A DNA stretch of 64,000 nt from the NCBI GenBank assembly GCA_963580455.1, contig OY756957.1, forward strand, positions 4,779,001 to 4,843,000. The letters run 5' to 3'. Source of the stretch: Euonymus europaeus (taxonomy: Eukaryota; Streptophyta; Magnoliopsida; Celastrales; Celastraceae). Positions 27,301 through 39,099 of the stretch are shown here, one piece after another. Made by a program: the position numbers and the translations under genes. Below the pieces are notes generated by a model. It was not told the DNA's origin and made no database searches. It worked only from the letters and a program-made list of their open reading frames with translations. Numbering within the stretch: position 1 is the first letter of the stretch; every line of letters begins with the position of its first letter.

Positions 27301-27538
27301 TGACTTTTTTAATCAAAGATTCAATGGGTACCTTTAGATTAGAGTGCAATAAACTTTTATTCCCCGGTTCGACTGCAACCTGCTTTGGCTCCTTCTCAAC
27401 TGATCTATGCAACTCTTCAGATGCAACCAGATCAGCCTTGCTTGTCTTTGACGCTTTGACTGACTTAAGATCATCTAGCTCCACTCTATGAACACCTGTT
27501 GTTTTTGGAGAAGCTCTAGAACCAGCTTTTGAGGCCAT
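24333..27538 (-). CDS. D6PKL: AGC-VIII serine/threonine kinase, D6PK-like
   Basis: Two exons: 27538-26604 and 25209-24333, joined across a 1.39-kb intron, give 603 aa. The N-terminal about 250 residues are Ser/Lys-rich and low complexity. The kinase domain then shows [15 protein letters not shown] (glycine loop), FAMKVMDK (catalytic Lys), [13 protein letters not shown] (catalytic loop) and DFD in place of DFG, which marks plant AGC-VIII kinases. A Cys/Pro-rich insertion ([11 protein letters not shown] and on) precedes [14 protein letters not shown]. The end, LEFDFF, is a PIF-like hydrophobic motif for PDK1. D6PK-type kinases sit at the plasma membrane and phosphorylate PIN auxin exporters. 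The intron position inside [14 protein letters not shown] is typical. Synteny points to At5g47750 (D6PKL2). A leader and promoter lie upstream to about 28.65 kb. Confidence 0.93.
25660..25830 (-). mobile_element. Au-type SINE in the kinase intron
   Basis: On the minus strand the sequence runs through a box-B-like ACGTTCAATTCCT, then CCTCTCCACA, GGGTAAGGTCTGCATACA and TACCCCGACC, ending in GCGGGAGCC. These are hallmarks of the Au SINE family of angiosperms. The borders are approximate. It lies in the single intron of the D6PK-like gene, in the same orientation as the gene. Confidence 0.7.
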
Positions 27539-29003
27539 CAGAAGCAGAAAAAATGTTCAGTATTACACTAAATTGAACGATCCCATTGCTCTGAGTCCAT
27601 TGCCAAGAGCATTAAATCTTCTATCAGCAGCCGAACATAGGAAGTCACTAAACCTGCCAATAGAAGCGATTAATTGATTAAGGGCAAGACAAAAAGACAA
27701 CCATGACATGAATGGGCACTTGCAAGAGGGGGAAAAAGCGTTAATATACGGAGAGACTGACCCAGTTGGCCTTTTGAAACCTAGATAACATGGAAAAGTG
27801 AATTGATGATTGAGAGCCAAGTGGCATAGTTTAGCAAATTGAAGCCTCAATCGAAGCAGTTACGAGTCCTTACAATCAGATCGTAAAGACCCATCTACCA
27901 GTAAGAGTTGAACAAAATCTCAATCATTGAAAGATCTCCATCCACTAGAGGGCTTGTAATTTCTCTAGAACTCCGCAAAGATACAAATTTTAACTTACAA
28001 AAACTGAGAAAACGGAAAACCCATCTACAAATACATATAAATTAGTCTTCATGTCAGAGAAGGAGAATCAATCGGGGACATGGAGGACCAGATCAGATTA
28101 CAGTGTACAGGTCTATCTGAAAAGTTTTCCCCAGTAGAAAATGGCAAACCAGTAAATCTTAAAGAACAAAATTTCCAGGATCGTCAGCGAGAGCAGGAAT
28201 CGAGAGGATTAATTCAGATAGCCATATAATGCAGTTCCAAATAAATTAACTTCATCAAAGCAATCCAATCGACAGATCGCTAAGCCCACTGCTTCACATA
28301 GAAGAACGAAAAAAATGGATCTAGCACAACAAGAATGCCCGATGTGCAAAAGAGCAAGAGTAGACGGAAAGGAAAAAAAGAAGACGCAGAAGCAGACCCA
28401 TCCTGCAGCCCAAAAAGAAGGTAAGAAATGAGAGAATAAATCAAAAGTACCTATATGAGGAGGAGGACCAGAAGAGCTGAAGAGAGGTTCTTTGCTTGCT
28501 TTGGCAGTTAAAAAAAAGGAGGAAGCTTAATTAGCTGCTGGGATGTACAGCCGAAAGAGGGAAAAGCAATGGAGATCCTTGAAATGGACTAGGCTTTGGA
28601 CTGCTAATCTCTGGTGTTGTTGGGTGTAAGCCACGAGAGAGAGAGAGAGAGAGGTCAAAGGGAAGCAAAGCTATTGTAAATAAAGCAAATACCTTTTCCT
28701 TTTTTAAAAAATGGGTTTAATCATTTTGATTGGTTTCTTGTCCCGGAACTGAAGGGGACGGAATCGCCATTACAGGCCTGAGGTGTCTCACCTGTCTCCC
28801 TCCCGACTTCTCCCTTTATCCATATAAAAAAAATCATAAATATGGAAATACCGAAATACACATTGCCTTGGGCAATATGGCTTCATTTATGCTTGACATC
28901 ATATGACATTACTAAAAAATAACAAATTAAGGGTTGATATTCGTGATATTGCTTGTGAGGATTTGGCCACAAGAAATCGAAAGGAAATAAGTTCATTATA
29001 GGA
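27539..29003 (-). promoter_or_regulatory. kinase 5' leader and promoter region
   Basis: No coding exon is seen. The minus strand probably carries one or more 5' UTR exons between about 27540 and 28640, with a possible intron donor near 28449. A (GA)n tract at about 28636-28652 lies close to the likely transcription start. Upstream DNA to 29003 is AT-rich. Confidence 0.4.
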
Positions 29004-29011
29004 ATAAAACA

Positions 29012-29709
29012 AGAGAGCCTCTAAATAGACCACCTTTTATACTCCATATACTATTATGATCTATCAAATTTCTTATATACTTCCTACCCCCTATATGACT
29101 CGACTTATCACTTTTCTCTACACTATAGGTATTCTTAACCAACTATTTTTCCACTTTTAAAAACAACCACTCAAAATTTTAAAATTTATATATACTCCTC
29201 TAATAATTATTCGACATTTCTTAGCTGCATGTTAGGCATGATTTAATTGAAGAATTGAGAACATTTTGGCAAGAGTATTGTATCTTTATTTGGCAATTAT
29301 GATCGAGCATGTTATATTGCCAATGCACTTCATATTAGAGTCATTCAATTTTTTTAATTATTGAAGGAAATTCGTAAAAAAAATAATCGAAATAGCTAAA
29401 ATATCTAAACAACCAAAAACAAATTTATAAGCCTAACGGCCCCATATGAGAAAAAAATTATCCATACACATTCACCATCTTTTAATTATTATACATAAAA
29501 TACAAAAATAATTATTATTAGAGGAGTGTATATAAATTTTAAAATTTAGAGGGTTTATTTTAAAAAGTGTTTAAATAGTTTTAAAGATGATGAGTCATGA
29601 AGGAAGGGCGATGTATAGAGTAAATGATGGGTGTGTAAAATTTAGTGGGCCATGATGGTGTATATAAAGTAGAAGATGATGGTGTATTTGGAGGCTCTTG
29701 GAGGCTCTC
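29012..29709. mobile_element. long-TIR Mutator-type MITE, 698 bp
   Basis: The first about 215 bases (AGAGAGCCTCTAAATAGACC to ACTCCTCTAATAATTATT) recur inverted at the right end (…GGTGTATTTGGAGGCTCT). A perfect 8-bp direct repeat ATAAAACA flanks it at 29004-29011 and 29710-29717. The right tip has a small duplication (GGAGGCTCTTGGAGGCTCTC). Long arms and an 8-9-bp target duplication fit Mutator-like MITEs. No coding sequence is present. Confidence 0.85.
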
Positions 29710-29717
29710 ATAAAACA

Positions 29718-31110
29718 GGATATGGTAGCCCATGTTGAACAGATAAGAATTAATTAGGGAGATGTGTATTCCTAAATGTTGGTATCTCTAATATCCTAAT
29801 ATAAGTGACGAGATAAATTTTGAATTTGAACATGTTAAAATGGAGTCTAAACTTGTGTGGTGTGCGTACCACATAAAATTAGGGAATGTTATATAAATTG
29901 TTAGGAATACATAGCACAACCATAAGAATTATTGCAGTGCATTGAGAGCTGGTTTTATCCATTTTATGATTGTCAATAGGGTACGACTATCTACACTCAA
30001 CGAATATTTAGTGACATCTCTTTACTTTTACATTACACATCAAAAGTAAAATGTTCTTTGCACACCCATTTTTTATGTTTTTTTTAAATCTAGATAAATC
30101 CTACCACACTCAATACCCATAATTTTTCATAAATTACAAAATACACTAGAAAATATTATTTTCTTTCACTTAGGCCCTCTTCTCCAACTAAAAAAGACAA
30201 CCACCACCCTCCTCCCTCTTTCGGCCACTGTTAGGGGTGAGTGACCAATCAAATCGAAGCTTTTGACGTAGACATATCATTTCTACCATCAATCTCCAAC
30301 AAAACACACTCTTTTTCGGGATGACTACAGACTCCGTCATCGCAAAAAGAATACGTGAACTGAGTTTACATGTTTGATTCCTTTTCTTGACAAAACCATC
30401 ACCAAAGGTCAAGTGAGAAGATCCATTATGTTAATGGGGTGCATTATATTAAAAAAATTTAACAATTAAAGGGGTGTTATCGGATATTCGTGGAGTACAT
30501 ATAGTCGTACCTGGTCAATAAGGATCGATAGTGCTCCTTTTCCTCTCTTTTTTCCATCGTGTTAATAGATGAAATTAATATTACAAGTATTGAATTTCAC
30601 TTGATAGTGCTTTTAGCAGCTACTAGTGCTGCATTATGTATGTATACACGTACGTATACGCGACTGTATGAATGAAGTCTCCCATCCCAGGGCTGGCCCT
30701 ACTGCAATCTTATTAAGTATGACCACCAAATTGCAATGCTTTCAATATGAGAAGGGGATGCTCGATCTCATCATTATTGTCTCGGATTTGCAAGCTAAGA
30801 TGATTGTTTTGGCGCCCTGTGATTTTTATGTGGAGTCATATATCCATCTCATGCAGGGTCTTGAATGTGAGGCGGTTCATACCCTCCAGGACAAGAAGTC
30901 AATTGGCCGAGATTGTCTAGCTCGTATAGGAACGAATACTGATGATACTGTTAGGCTTTTAGGACAAGTTTCTAATGTTTGTTCTTCTTTCGTTGTCTCT
31001 CATCTTTCAGTTTAATGGCATGGTTTGGTTTTTTCTCACTAAAAAAATAAATAAATATTGGTATTGGAATTATATATATCATTCAGGCGACTGATGTGCG
31101 GTATAAGTCT
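29718..31110. other. AT-rich intergenic DNA
   Basis: Nothing supportable is seen. An open plus-strand stretch at 30626-31015 (129 codons) has no recognisable domain and lies between repeats. Confidence 0.35.
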
Positions 31111-31115
31111 AGGTC

Positions 31116-31480
31116 TAGGGGTGGCAAAAATCCGGTTTCGAATCGGATGATATAAGGTTTTTACGAGATATTTGCATATCCGGAAATATTAATTGAACAT
31201 ATCTGGATCGGTTTGAATTCAGATAAGTAAAGCAGACAATAATTCAATATGGATTTGGATTTGGATTGCATATCCGGACATATTAATTGACCATATTCAT
31301 ATTGGTTCAAATTCGAAAAAGTAAATTGAACAATAATTCAATCCGAATTAGGATTCAGACAACTAAATCGAACTAAATGTCTGTGTTTGGACTCTAATAT
31401 GATTTTAAATCGAATATATTTTTTTGTGTTTGAATCCAACAAGGTGTTTGTCTCGAGATTCATTATATGTGTGTTTTTAT
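31116..31480. mobile_element. hAT-like element relic
   Basis: It begins TAGGGGTGGCAAAAATCCGG, the form of many plant hAT terminal repeats. It continues with repeated ATCCGGA/ATTCAAT-type motifs (CATATCCGGAAATATTAATTG and CATATCCGGACATATTAATTG). The right border and target duplication were not found, so the end is approximate. Confidence 0.45.
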
Positions 31481-31929
31481 CTGCATATAATCAAAAATGT
31501 ATATATATATATATATATGTATCTGTAACTTCACACAAGTGATTCCAAGACTCCTTCGCTGGCAACTCCACAACAAATCAACAATCCTCGTTTGCCTCTT
31601 TTATATATGTGACAACAAATATCTTAATTAGGAATCTCTGGCTGTGCCACTGCCAAGTGATCTATTAATATATATATATATATATATATATTGAATCAAG
31701 GCAATAATTTGACTATTAATTAATGTAATTTATCGGAAAAACCTAGGCCATGAATAATATTTTTAAACTTGTTAGTCAAATCACCAACTAATCAACTGAA
31801 AATAATCCTAAAATTTTGTTTGAGAATATAGAGGCCACATGGATTGGGTTTGTCTTACATTATTCACTGAATATTAGTATATATATATGTGTGTGTATAA
31901 GGGTTATTTAAGAGTGATAATTAATTAAC

Positions 31930-32944
31930 GGTAATACTAGTTGTCCCTAAGCTAAGTATCCCTAAGTATCCCAAATCTATGTGGCATGCCACATAGATTT
32001 GTTGACTAAGCAATTTTAAATTTTTGAAATTCAAAAATAAACACAATTTTTTATATCTTCACTCTCTCCTACTCACTCACTCATTCTCTCTCTCACTCTC
32101 TCCTCTCTCCTCTCTCATTTTCTCTCTCACAAACACTCTTTCTCTCTCACAAAGACACATGAACAGTGATGTCGCCGGAATCCGGTGGTTTATTCGACCG
32201 GAAAATGGATGGATCTGGTGCATATCATCACAAGAAGTCGAAGGGTGGCATCAATGGACGGAGATATTGTCGGAGTTGGCCGAATCTATCACTTCTCTCT
32301 TGTGGAGGTCACCATTTGTAAACATTTTTTCGATGGTTTAAGCAACTTTTTACTGCGTGTCGCATCTGGTTTAGCCTACTTGAAGCTTGGGGGTTTGATT
32401 CATGATGATGATAGTATGAACGGTGGCCGAACGACGATTCTTCGTTATTACATTGTTTAAGCGGCGTGTTACATTGTTTAAGCGGCGTGTTACATTGTTT
32501 GTTTGGCGTATTATATTATGTTTATATGTCTACACACAATGTCATAACTTACTGTAAATCATACACAACTGCACCTCAACAATCGACTAAACTCCCAAAT
32601 CAAACAATAGAACATAATTACATATAAAAATATTTGAATTACATTGTTCACTACAATAATAACACTTTAATTTTATGAGCAGTATCCTTATAACATTGTG
32701 TGCTTACATGTCACATCTCCAAATATCTACCTTAGTTGAAGTAACTATGGTAACTTAGAGTTAAGAAGAGAGAAAAGCGGGAAAAACTAAAATTTAGGGG
32801 GGAAACAAAAAAATTTCTTGGAAAATGGAACATTAACAAATATCAAATAATCTATGTAATAATCTATGTGGCATGATGAGTTGTCATGCCACATAGATTT
32901 GGGATGGTTTGGGATACATAGCTTTGGGACCTTTAGCATTTTCC
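31930..32944. mobile_element. Mutator-like non-autonomous element, 1015 bp
   Basis: The left end GGTAATACTAGTTGTCCC, followed by ATCTATGTGGCATG, is inverted at the right end (GGGACCTTTAGCATTTTCC). The 9-bp flanks TTAATTAAC (31921-31929) and TTAATTAAT (32945-32953) match at 8 of 9. The ends are shared with the larger element at 17036-20616. The interior has a CT-rich leader-like stretch, a short open region (32161-32340) with no known domain, and tandem TTACATTGTTTAAGCGGCGTG repeats near 32450-32510. Confidence 0.85.
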
Positions 32945-33049
32945 TTAATTAATCCACAAAGCCCCAATCCATGCATGGATGTGCGAGCTATTCCCACATC
33001 AACCCTAATTAATATATTTATTAATTAATTAACAAAGGAATATATTCTA

Positions 33050-33053
<4 letters not shown>

Positions 33054-33089
<36 letters not shown>
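33054..33089. repeat. (TA)n microsatellite
   Basis: An uninterrupted run of TA dinucleotides, about 18 copies. Its length is likely to vary between individuals. Confidence 0.95.
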
Positions 33090-33092
<3 letters not shown>

Positions 33093-33470
33093 TGCATTTT
33101 GACCCTAAACTTTGCAGTTTCTGGGTCTCTCCTTCCAGATTTTTATTTTGATAAGCCAAAAATATGTCCATTCTTCCAGATATACATATTAGAGAAAAAA
33201 AAATTAAAAATTAAAAATGAAAGGAAATTAAAAATAAGAGCGGATTGTTGGGCCCATTGACCTCTGCAGAAGAAGAAGCCCATATATTCAAATCTGGTGG
33301 GCCCTTTGGTTCTTTGAGACCCCGACAAAGACAAACCCATTCAAATTTCAAAGGCATGCAGAGTAAGAGTAATAATACAAGCTAATTAAGGCCATCATTA
33401 CATACTAAGATTTTGCCATTAAATTAATAATTATTGATCCCCCAAATTCCAGTTTGCTCAAACCAGAATC

Positions 33471-33608
33471 ATGAAGAACTATGAGGTAGTCCTTCGGTGG
33501 TGGTTTTACACACTGTTGGTGCTGCTGGTAGTTGGAGATCATATGGTTTCTTGTGGTGAAGGGTTTGGCAAACAATTGCAGCTTCCTTTTATTGGGGAGT
33601 TTTACTAG
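33471..33608 (+). CDS. possible small secreted peptide, 45 aa
   Basis: A short open frame begins MKNYEVVLRWWFYTLLVLLV, followed by VGDHMVSCGEGFG, and ends FIGEFY with TAG at 33606-33608. The charged start, hydrophobic core and small residues near SCG look like a signal peptide with cleavage near residue 29. The mature part would be only about 16 residues. It matches no family I recognise and could be the first exon of a longer gene, or chance. Confidence 0.25.
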   Translation: MKNYEVVLRWWFYTLLVLLVVGDHMVSCGEGFGKQLQLPFIGEFY

Positions 33609-34262
33609 CGATTGGTTGCCTTGGCCCTATTCTTCATCCCCCAATAGCAACCAACAAACCAGGTATATACTGGCACGGCCATATATAAACTAGCATGCAT
33701 TGGCACAGCTCGATGGCCTCAAGAAAATTCACTTATGATGAAATGGGGATGCAATCAACATTTGTAGCATATATGCTGGTTCAAATAGTTGTTTTCCATA
33801 TGCCTAAAACCTGGACGGTACAGTTGTATTATTTCAATGCTACTTCAAATATGGTTCAAGACCGTAGATTAAACATTACTCTTATACTGGTTATTGTATC
33901 ACTTGACACAACAGGAAAGTATGACAGATTTTCCCCATTAACTCATGAAAGAGCAATATAAGAAGCGAAGAAACCAACCAAATAGCTTAGATCATGGAAC
34001 AATATGAAACAAAGGAGAGAAGGTGCTCAACATATCTAGAAATGTTGACATAAGCATTCAAAATGAAGATATTAATAATTCACCATTACCATTTTGAAAA
34101 AATCATCAATAAGTAAGATTTATAACATCGTCAGAATAGTATGGCATGAACATAATTCGAAACATTCAAGAGGGATGTTAATGGATCGTACCGACATAAG
34201 TTTAGTCATCTGCAGCATTGTCGAACGGGCATCAAAGAATGACTAAATGGCCAACACTCAGG
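33609..34262 (-). other. 3' region of the phosphatase gene
   Basis: Probably contains the 3' UTR of the minus-strand phosphoglycolate phosphatase near 34000-34260. No other gene is seen. Confidence 0.35.
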
Positions 34263-37200
34263 TCATGGTCCAAGTAATTTAACGATGTCAGACACCTGGT
34301 TGCTGTAATAATCTGGTTGGATGGTATTTGAGGTATCTAGGAGGTTGGATTCCGATGTCACCCCTACAATTCAAGAAGTTCATAGATTAGGAAAGGGTAA
34401 GGTGACTTGGAATTACAGTATAATTAGGCAAACCTAACAAAAAAAAGTACTCGGTGCACCTGAGAGAACAAGAAGAGTTTTGCAGCCCGCATTATGTCCA
34501 AATAAAATATCAGTGTCTAATCTATCGCCCACCATGCACATTCTGGAGCAACTGGTGCCGAGTCTGCCAAAAAATGAAACAAGGTGAGTACTATGTTGCC
34601 AAAGGCATTATCCCGTAATACTGCTTTATAACCATATGCCATATTGTGAATCCAATTACGCGAAGTTAATTCCATCCAAATGTAATATAAACCTTTTAAG
34701 TTCCAGGAAAATGGAAGAGTGGGGATTTTGCAATCTAGAGGTCATAGATTCAATTCCTCGAAACAGTCTCGCCATAAATTATGTGGGGCTTTGTTTACCA
34801 TGGGAAAATGAATGGAGAAGCTGACAGATTTGACTTACTTCTGCAGTAAGAAGTCCATCATGAAGGTCGATGGTTTCCCAACTTCAATAGGTTCTCTTTC
34901 AGTTGATCCACAAATGGCAGCAACCATACAACCTGCACCTGAACTCCAAAAGCAAAACCACGACGAAGCTTATCACAGTCATACTTTATATTATATTAAT
35001 AATTAATAATATTGCTTAATGATGCTGATATAGATTTGGCATAACCCTACCAGGCCACTCCTGTAACTCTGTCATATGCCCTACTGCATCGCGATTGGTA
35101 GCAATGAAAAGGCACCCTGGGTTTTGACGTATGCAAAGAGTTCCATACCTGCCCGTTGCAAAGTTGATTATTTATAGTAATCTACCAAAGAAGATAGCTT
35201 CTAGAAAATAGAAATCATGTCTATATTTCAAGAGGGAAAAAAAATCTCAAGTACATTTTTTATGCAAATTCAGATTTCCTGCAAGGGGTTCTAGCAAAGT
35301 CGAGAGCTATTACCAACCAAAACATGAGCGTTCCAAATTAAGCCAAGGCACAGAAGTAGAAGATTTTACATGCTACTAATTCCGCCAAAATATAGTCCAA
35401 ATGTCTAATTATTAGCAAGAATCTACATTTACTCAGGATGCTCCAGACACATCAAATGTAGCAAAGTAAAGTACCCATGCGTAACTGCAGATGCATGCAC
35501 GTTGATGTTCCTGAAGACCTTTAGTTTTTAGGTACACTCACTTTTCGTGGAGCCAGATTAACAAAGAATTTTACATTTCAACTATATAATAATAAGTTCT
35601 CGAGGTTATAACTGATCTAGTGTATGTCCTAACCCAACAATACTTGAGGCAAAGCCTAGTTGCAAGGCGTCTTTTACATGATGATAAGAAATCTTTTATA
35701 TGATGACCGTGAACCTAAAGCAACACAGATTGTCTGAAAGGGGGAAGTATTTCAACATTATAAGCTGAAGAGGACTCCAGTGATGCTAAAGACAGAATAG
35801 ATAGGATGAGATTTTTTTGCTATAAACATCATTCAATGAAATAAACCTATAAAAAGTGCTTGAATATTACTTCTCCGTACAACATTAGCAACTAGCTTGG
35901 TATTATGAATCCATGCTCAGCAGCAGATCAGTTCATGTAGGAATTTATAGACTGGTAGGAATGCTATGCACAGAACGTTTAACTGAAGAAGAAAAAAAGA
36001 GAGGTTCCCCTATTGTTAAAGCATGAGGACAAAACTAAGGATGCCAAGTGATTGATTTGAAATAAATAATTGTGTTGGCAACAATATGAAAATACTTGGC
36101 ATATCTTGACAAGTAACTCGTTAAAAAAGGGATATACTAACAAGTATATATACTATAACATGTTTGAGAGATTGTACTTGACAGGTAATTGCTTTTTTTA
36201 TTGAAGTGACGAAAGTAGATTTGGATTCACTTACTGAAGCTTATAATAATTGATATAAGGGTCTAAACCAACCACAACTGCTCCAACCTGGGGTGGAATT
36301 CACAGCACTGTAAATCTCCAGTTGAAACAAAATAATATTAAAAATTCTTTATAAAATAGTTGCAAAGATGTTACATTACACTTGTATCATATTCAAAAAG
36401 GCTATTTGACTTCAGATCTATCCTTTTGTTGCCATCTTCCTGAAATAAATTGTCCCTATTAGTATTAAATAAATCAGAAACAGCTCCCTTTGAGCTGGAG
36501 CTGGGGAAATAACAACGATGAAGAACCCAGCTGAGTTGATAAGGGACACTGTGCATATGCCCTGCGCTTCTAACATAGAAAGGCACTCCTTCAATTAATC
36601 ACATGCTTTGGAGATTTCAACAAAAAACAGGATTTATTTGAATCCCCTCACCAATAATTAATCATCTTTGTAAAATCCCTGACATCAAAATTACCAAGCT
36701 GACAAAAGAGTTCAGGATTAATAAGTACTTAATGGCCCTTTTAAGAAAATGAGCATGCAATGTAAACGCGGAGATTATTGTACCCATCAATTTTCATAAG
36801 GACTTACTGAAAGGGCTCCGTAACTTATAAATCCCTAAAAAGAAAGCATGAACAATAACAATTCATTTTAACAAGTGATTAACGGCCTGCACCTCACCAA
36901 AAGAGATTTCAAAAAACCAAAAAATAAGTATCATTGCAACACAGTCTTGTGAAACCGCTACTAATTATGATTCAAAGAACAATATTGAAAACTTGGAAAA
37001 CTTACTTGGCCGCCAATACCTGCGAAGCCAGCAAGCTGTAGTTCTTCTAGTATGCCGTCACCACCTATCACATAAACCTGCAAAAAGAACGAATTCGAAA
37101 CCATACTCATTATCTGTATAAAGTAATTAGCATTTGCGCACTAAAAAGGTTAGAAAACAAACTCGACCAACAAGTTCAAACAGAGCTGATTTAGAAACAT

Positions 37201-37879
37201 TTAATGTAAATTAATACGAATGGCATTGCGAATAAGAAGAGGGTTTCATTTGAAGGTAATGAACAATCAAAGCAATCAAACAGAACCTTCTTTTCTGGTG
37301 GGAAATTCTGGCCTCTCAAGTACATTGCCGCAGCAAAAGAAGAAGAGAATATCTCATTCTACAAAACAAAATACAAGTACAGAAGAAAAGATAGATGTTT
37401 GAGCCAATGAAAGCTAAGAATATATGAAATTCGAAGATAATGGAAACAGACCTCACAAACTGTGATTCCCAAAGAACGGAACTTTTCAGCATATTGCCTT
37501 CGAGATTTGGTTGAATTGTTGGTGACAAAAACCAGTTTTTTGCCCTGAAACAAACAACAAAGAATACGTAGAATAACGACATACACGTAGTGTGGGAAAT
37601 GAAGAGAGACGAAACCTTGAATCGAAGGAAATCGATGGTTTGAGGGACGCCATCAATGAGCTTATCGCCCTTCCAGATCACACCTGATCATGGTGATGAT
37701 TGAGTACGAGTTTTGAGATTAAAAATAAATGATTGATAAAATAAACAAATTATTAGGGGGAAAGAGAGCAGACCATCACAGTCAAAGAGAAAAGCGTCGA
37801 CGGAATCGAAGAGAACTCTGACATGGTCGGCAGTGAGAGGCTGAGCCGTAGCTTGTGCTGATTTTGTTGGAGGTTCCAT
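34263..37879 (-). CDS. PGLP2: phosphoglycolate phosphatase, PGLP2-like, 308 aa
   Basis: Eleven small exons on the minus strand: 37879-37774, 37683-37616, 37544-37452, 37358-37287, 37077-37006, 36439-36380, 36287-36235, 35148-35051, 34938-34839, 34563-34460, 34363-34263. All junctions keep frame. HAD-family motifs are present: motif I FLFDCDGVIW (nucleophile Asp), motif II VFVTNNST, a Lys in VGKPSTFMM and motif IV CMVGDRLDTDI. The cap region carries VGAVVVGLDPYINYYKLQ. The enzyme hydrolyses 2-phosphoglycolate. The product has no plastid transit peptide (MEPPTKSAQ) and fits the cytosolic PGLP2 type rather than the photorespiratory plastid PGLP1. Synteny agrees (At5g47760). The ATG at 37879 is the first in frame. 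Exon 37358-37287 (NEIFSSSFAAAMYLR) is easy to miss but required. Confidence 0.93.
34695..34800 (+). mobile_element. SINE relic in a PGLP2 intron
   Basis: The plus strand has a box-B-like GATTCAATTCCTCGAAACAG followed by AATTATGTGGGGCTTTGTTT. This resembles the middle of Au-type SINEs. The 5' part is degenerate and borders are approximate. Confidence 0.4.
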
Positions 37880-37919
37880 CAATCCACACTCGACCCTCTT
37901 GGGCTGCTAATAATGTGGC

Positions 37920-37987
37920 GTGCGTACACGTAGTCACGTACGTCCTGTGGTGTAATTTTTTCACTTGTCCGCTATGGCCCTATATAC
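37920..37987 (-). promoter_or_regulatory. PGLP2 core promoter with ACGT cluster
   Basis: On the minus strand a TATA-like TGTATATAGGG lies at about 37979-37988, some 100 bases upstream of the ATG at 37879. Several ACGT cores (GTACACGTAG, TCACGTACGTCC) lie between it and the ATG, at 37923-37945. Such cores can be bZIP sites; here they may be in the leader, so a role is uncertain. Confidence 0.4.
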
Positions 37988-38084
37988 AGTCGGCACAGAT
38001 TTATGGCTGCATAAAATCGCCTCCATGCCTTGATCTCATGACATCAAGTCGATGGAACAAAAAAATAAATAAAAAGGGGTCATT

Positions 38085-38483
38085 TTAAAAAAATCCATTT
38101 TGATAGGTCAGACTACAATTGGGCAGAGTGGATGATGGCATCCCAGATGACAGGCCGAGCTTGAGTCTCGAGGCGGCATGTGATAGGATGTGAATAATGG
38201 TGGAGAACGAGAGAACATTGTGGCTGCACATACATCTACTTTGAGTAAATTCAAGAAGAATAAGAGGGCAAGGTAGGGATTGAATTATAGATGAAATGCA
38301 ATTTGGGAAAAGTGGGTGAGCATAGAGGTGAAACACGTTGGAGATTAGTGGCTTGGGGAGGTCGGATGGTAGAGGGCAGGGGTAGAGGATTAGGATGTAA
38401 GGAAAATGAGTTTGGGATTTTGCCGAGCAGATCTTGGAATAGGAGTTGATATACTTCAACAGTTCATGGAAGGCTGTTTTCAT
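38085..38483 (-). pseudogene. PPR-protein N-terminal fragment
   Basis: An open minus-strand stretch reads like the start of a pentatricopeptide-repeat protein: FHELLKYINSYSK, then PLILLEFTQSRCMCSHNVLS, FSTIIHILSHAA. After a one-base shift it continues ARPVIWDAIIHSAQL and then stops. No PPR arrays follow. It is truncated and frameshifted, thus a pseudogene, and has no counterpart in the syntenic Arabidopsis order that I recall. Confidence 0.45.
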
Positions 38484-38749
38484 TTTGCTCGATTTTATTA
38501 TGACAGCCTATAGGAACCTCTTTCTTATCAAATCATCTTTGTCAAGTTTTGAATGAGTGAAGATGTATGCCATCATACTAAAATCCTTTCATATTTTCTA
38601 ACTAGTACTGATACATATTGTCTCGGAACAATCTTAGTTCTTGAGTACTTTTTCTTTTTGTATGTAATTAATCCCTAAAATCTATCATTTGGCATAGTTC
38701 AAATTTAGTTCTTCTCCTCTCTCTCCGTCTCTGACAATTTTTATACCTA

Positions 38750-39090
38750 TCTATTGCTACAATGTGCCAAAACGTGGGCAATGAAGAGTTATTTGTCGGG
38801 GAAGCTGAACTGAGGCCTCTCTGTACTTGACAGCTACAATACAAATTGTTGAAAGAAGGAGAGGCATTAACTGAAGAGGAAAATTCAAGCTCTCTTGGTT
38901 GGTGTATTGAATGGGTATGCTGATGAATACCTTTATGTGTTCCTTGTTTGGCCTGTTAAGATACTGCTTACAAACAATACATGCAGCTTCAAGGCTCAAG
39001 CATATTTCTTGTTCTTGATGACATTATGGACAGCTCTCATACACGGCCAGGTCAACCTTGTTGGTTTAGATTGCCTAAAGTAGTCTTTGC
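38750..39090 (+). pseudogene. FPS: farnesyl diphosphate synthase pseudogene
   Basis: Pieces of an FPPS in order: YNVP, GKLN-stop-GLSVLDSY, then after a frameshift YKLLKEGEALTEEENSSSLG and WCIEW. A GT-AG gap (about 38911-38984) is followed by [19 protein letters not shown] and WFRLPKV. The first Asp-rich motif DDIMD, the allylic-diphosphate magnesium site, survives. Breaks are a TGA in place of an Arg codon, a 5-base insertion after DSY and a stretch inserted before GKLN. The downstream two thirds, including the second DDxxD, are absent. It lies between PGLP2 and the FHA relic, exactly where FPS1 (At5g47770) lies in Arabidopsis. Confidence 0.82.
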
Positions 39091-39099
39091 TTACAGTGC

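Noticed and set aside
30626..31015. 129-codon open frame between transposons
   Set aside because: I considered a retroelement RNase H or an unknown protein, but no motif can be placed, and it lies in repeat-rich DNA.
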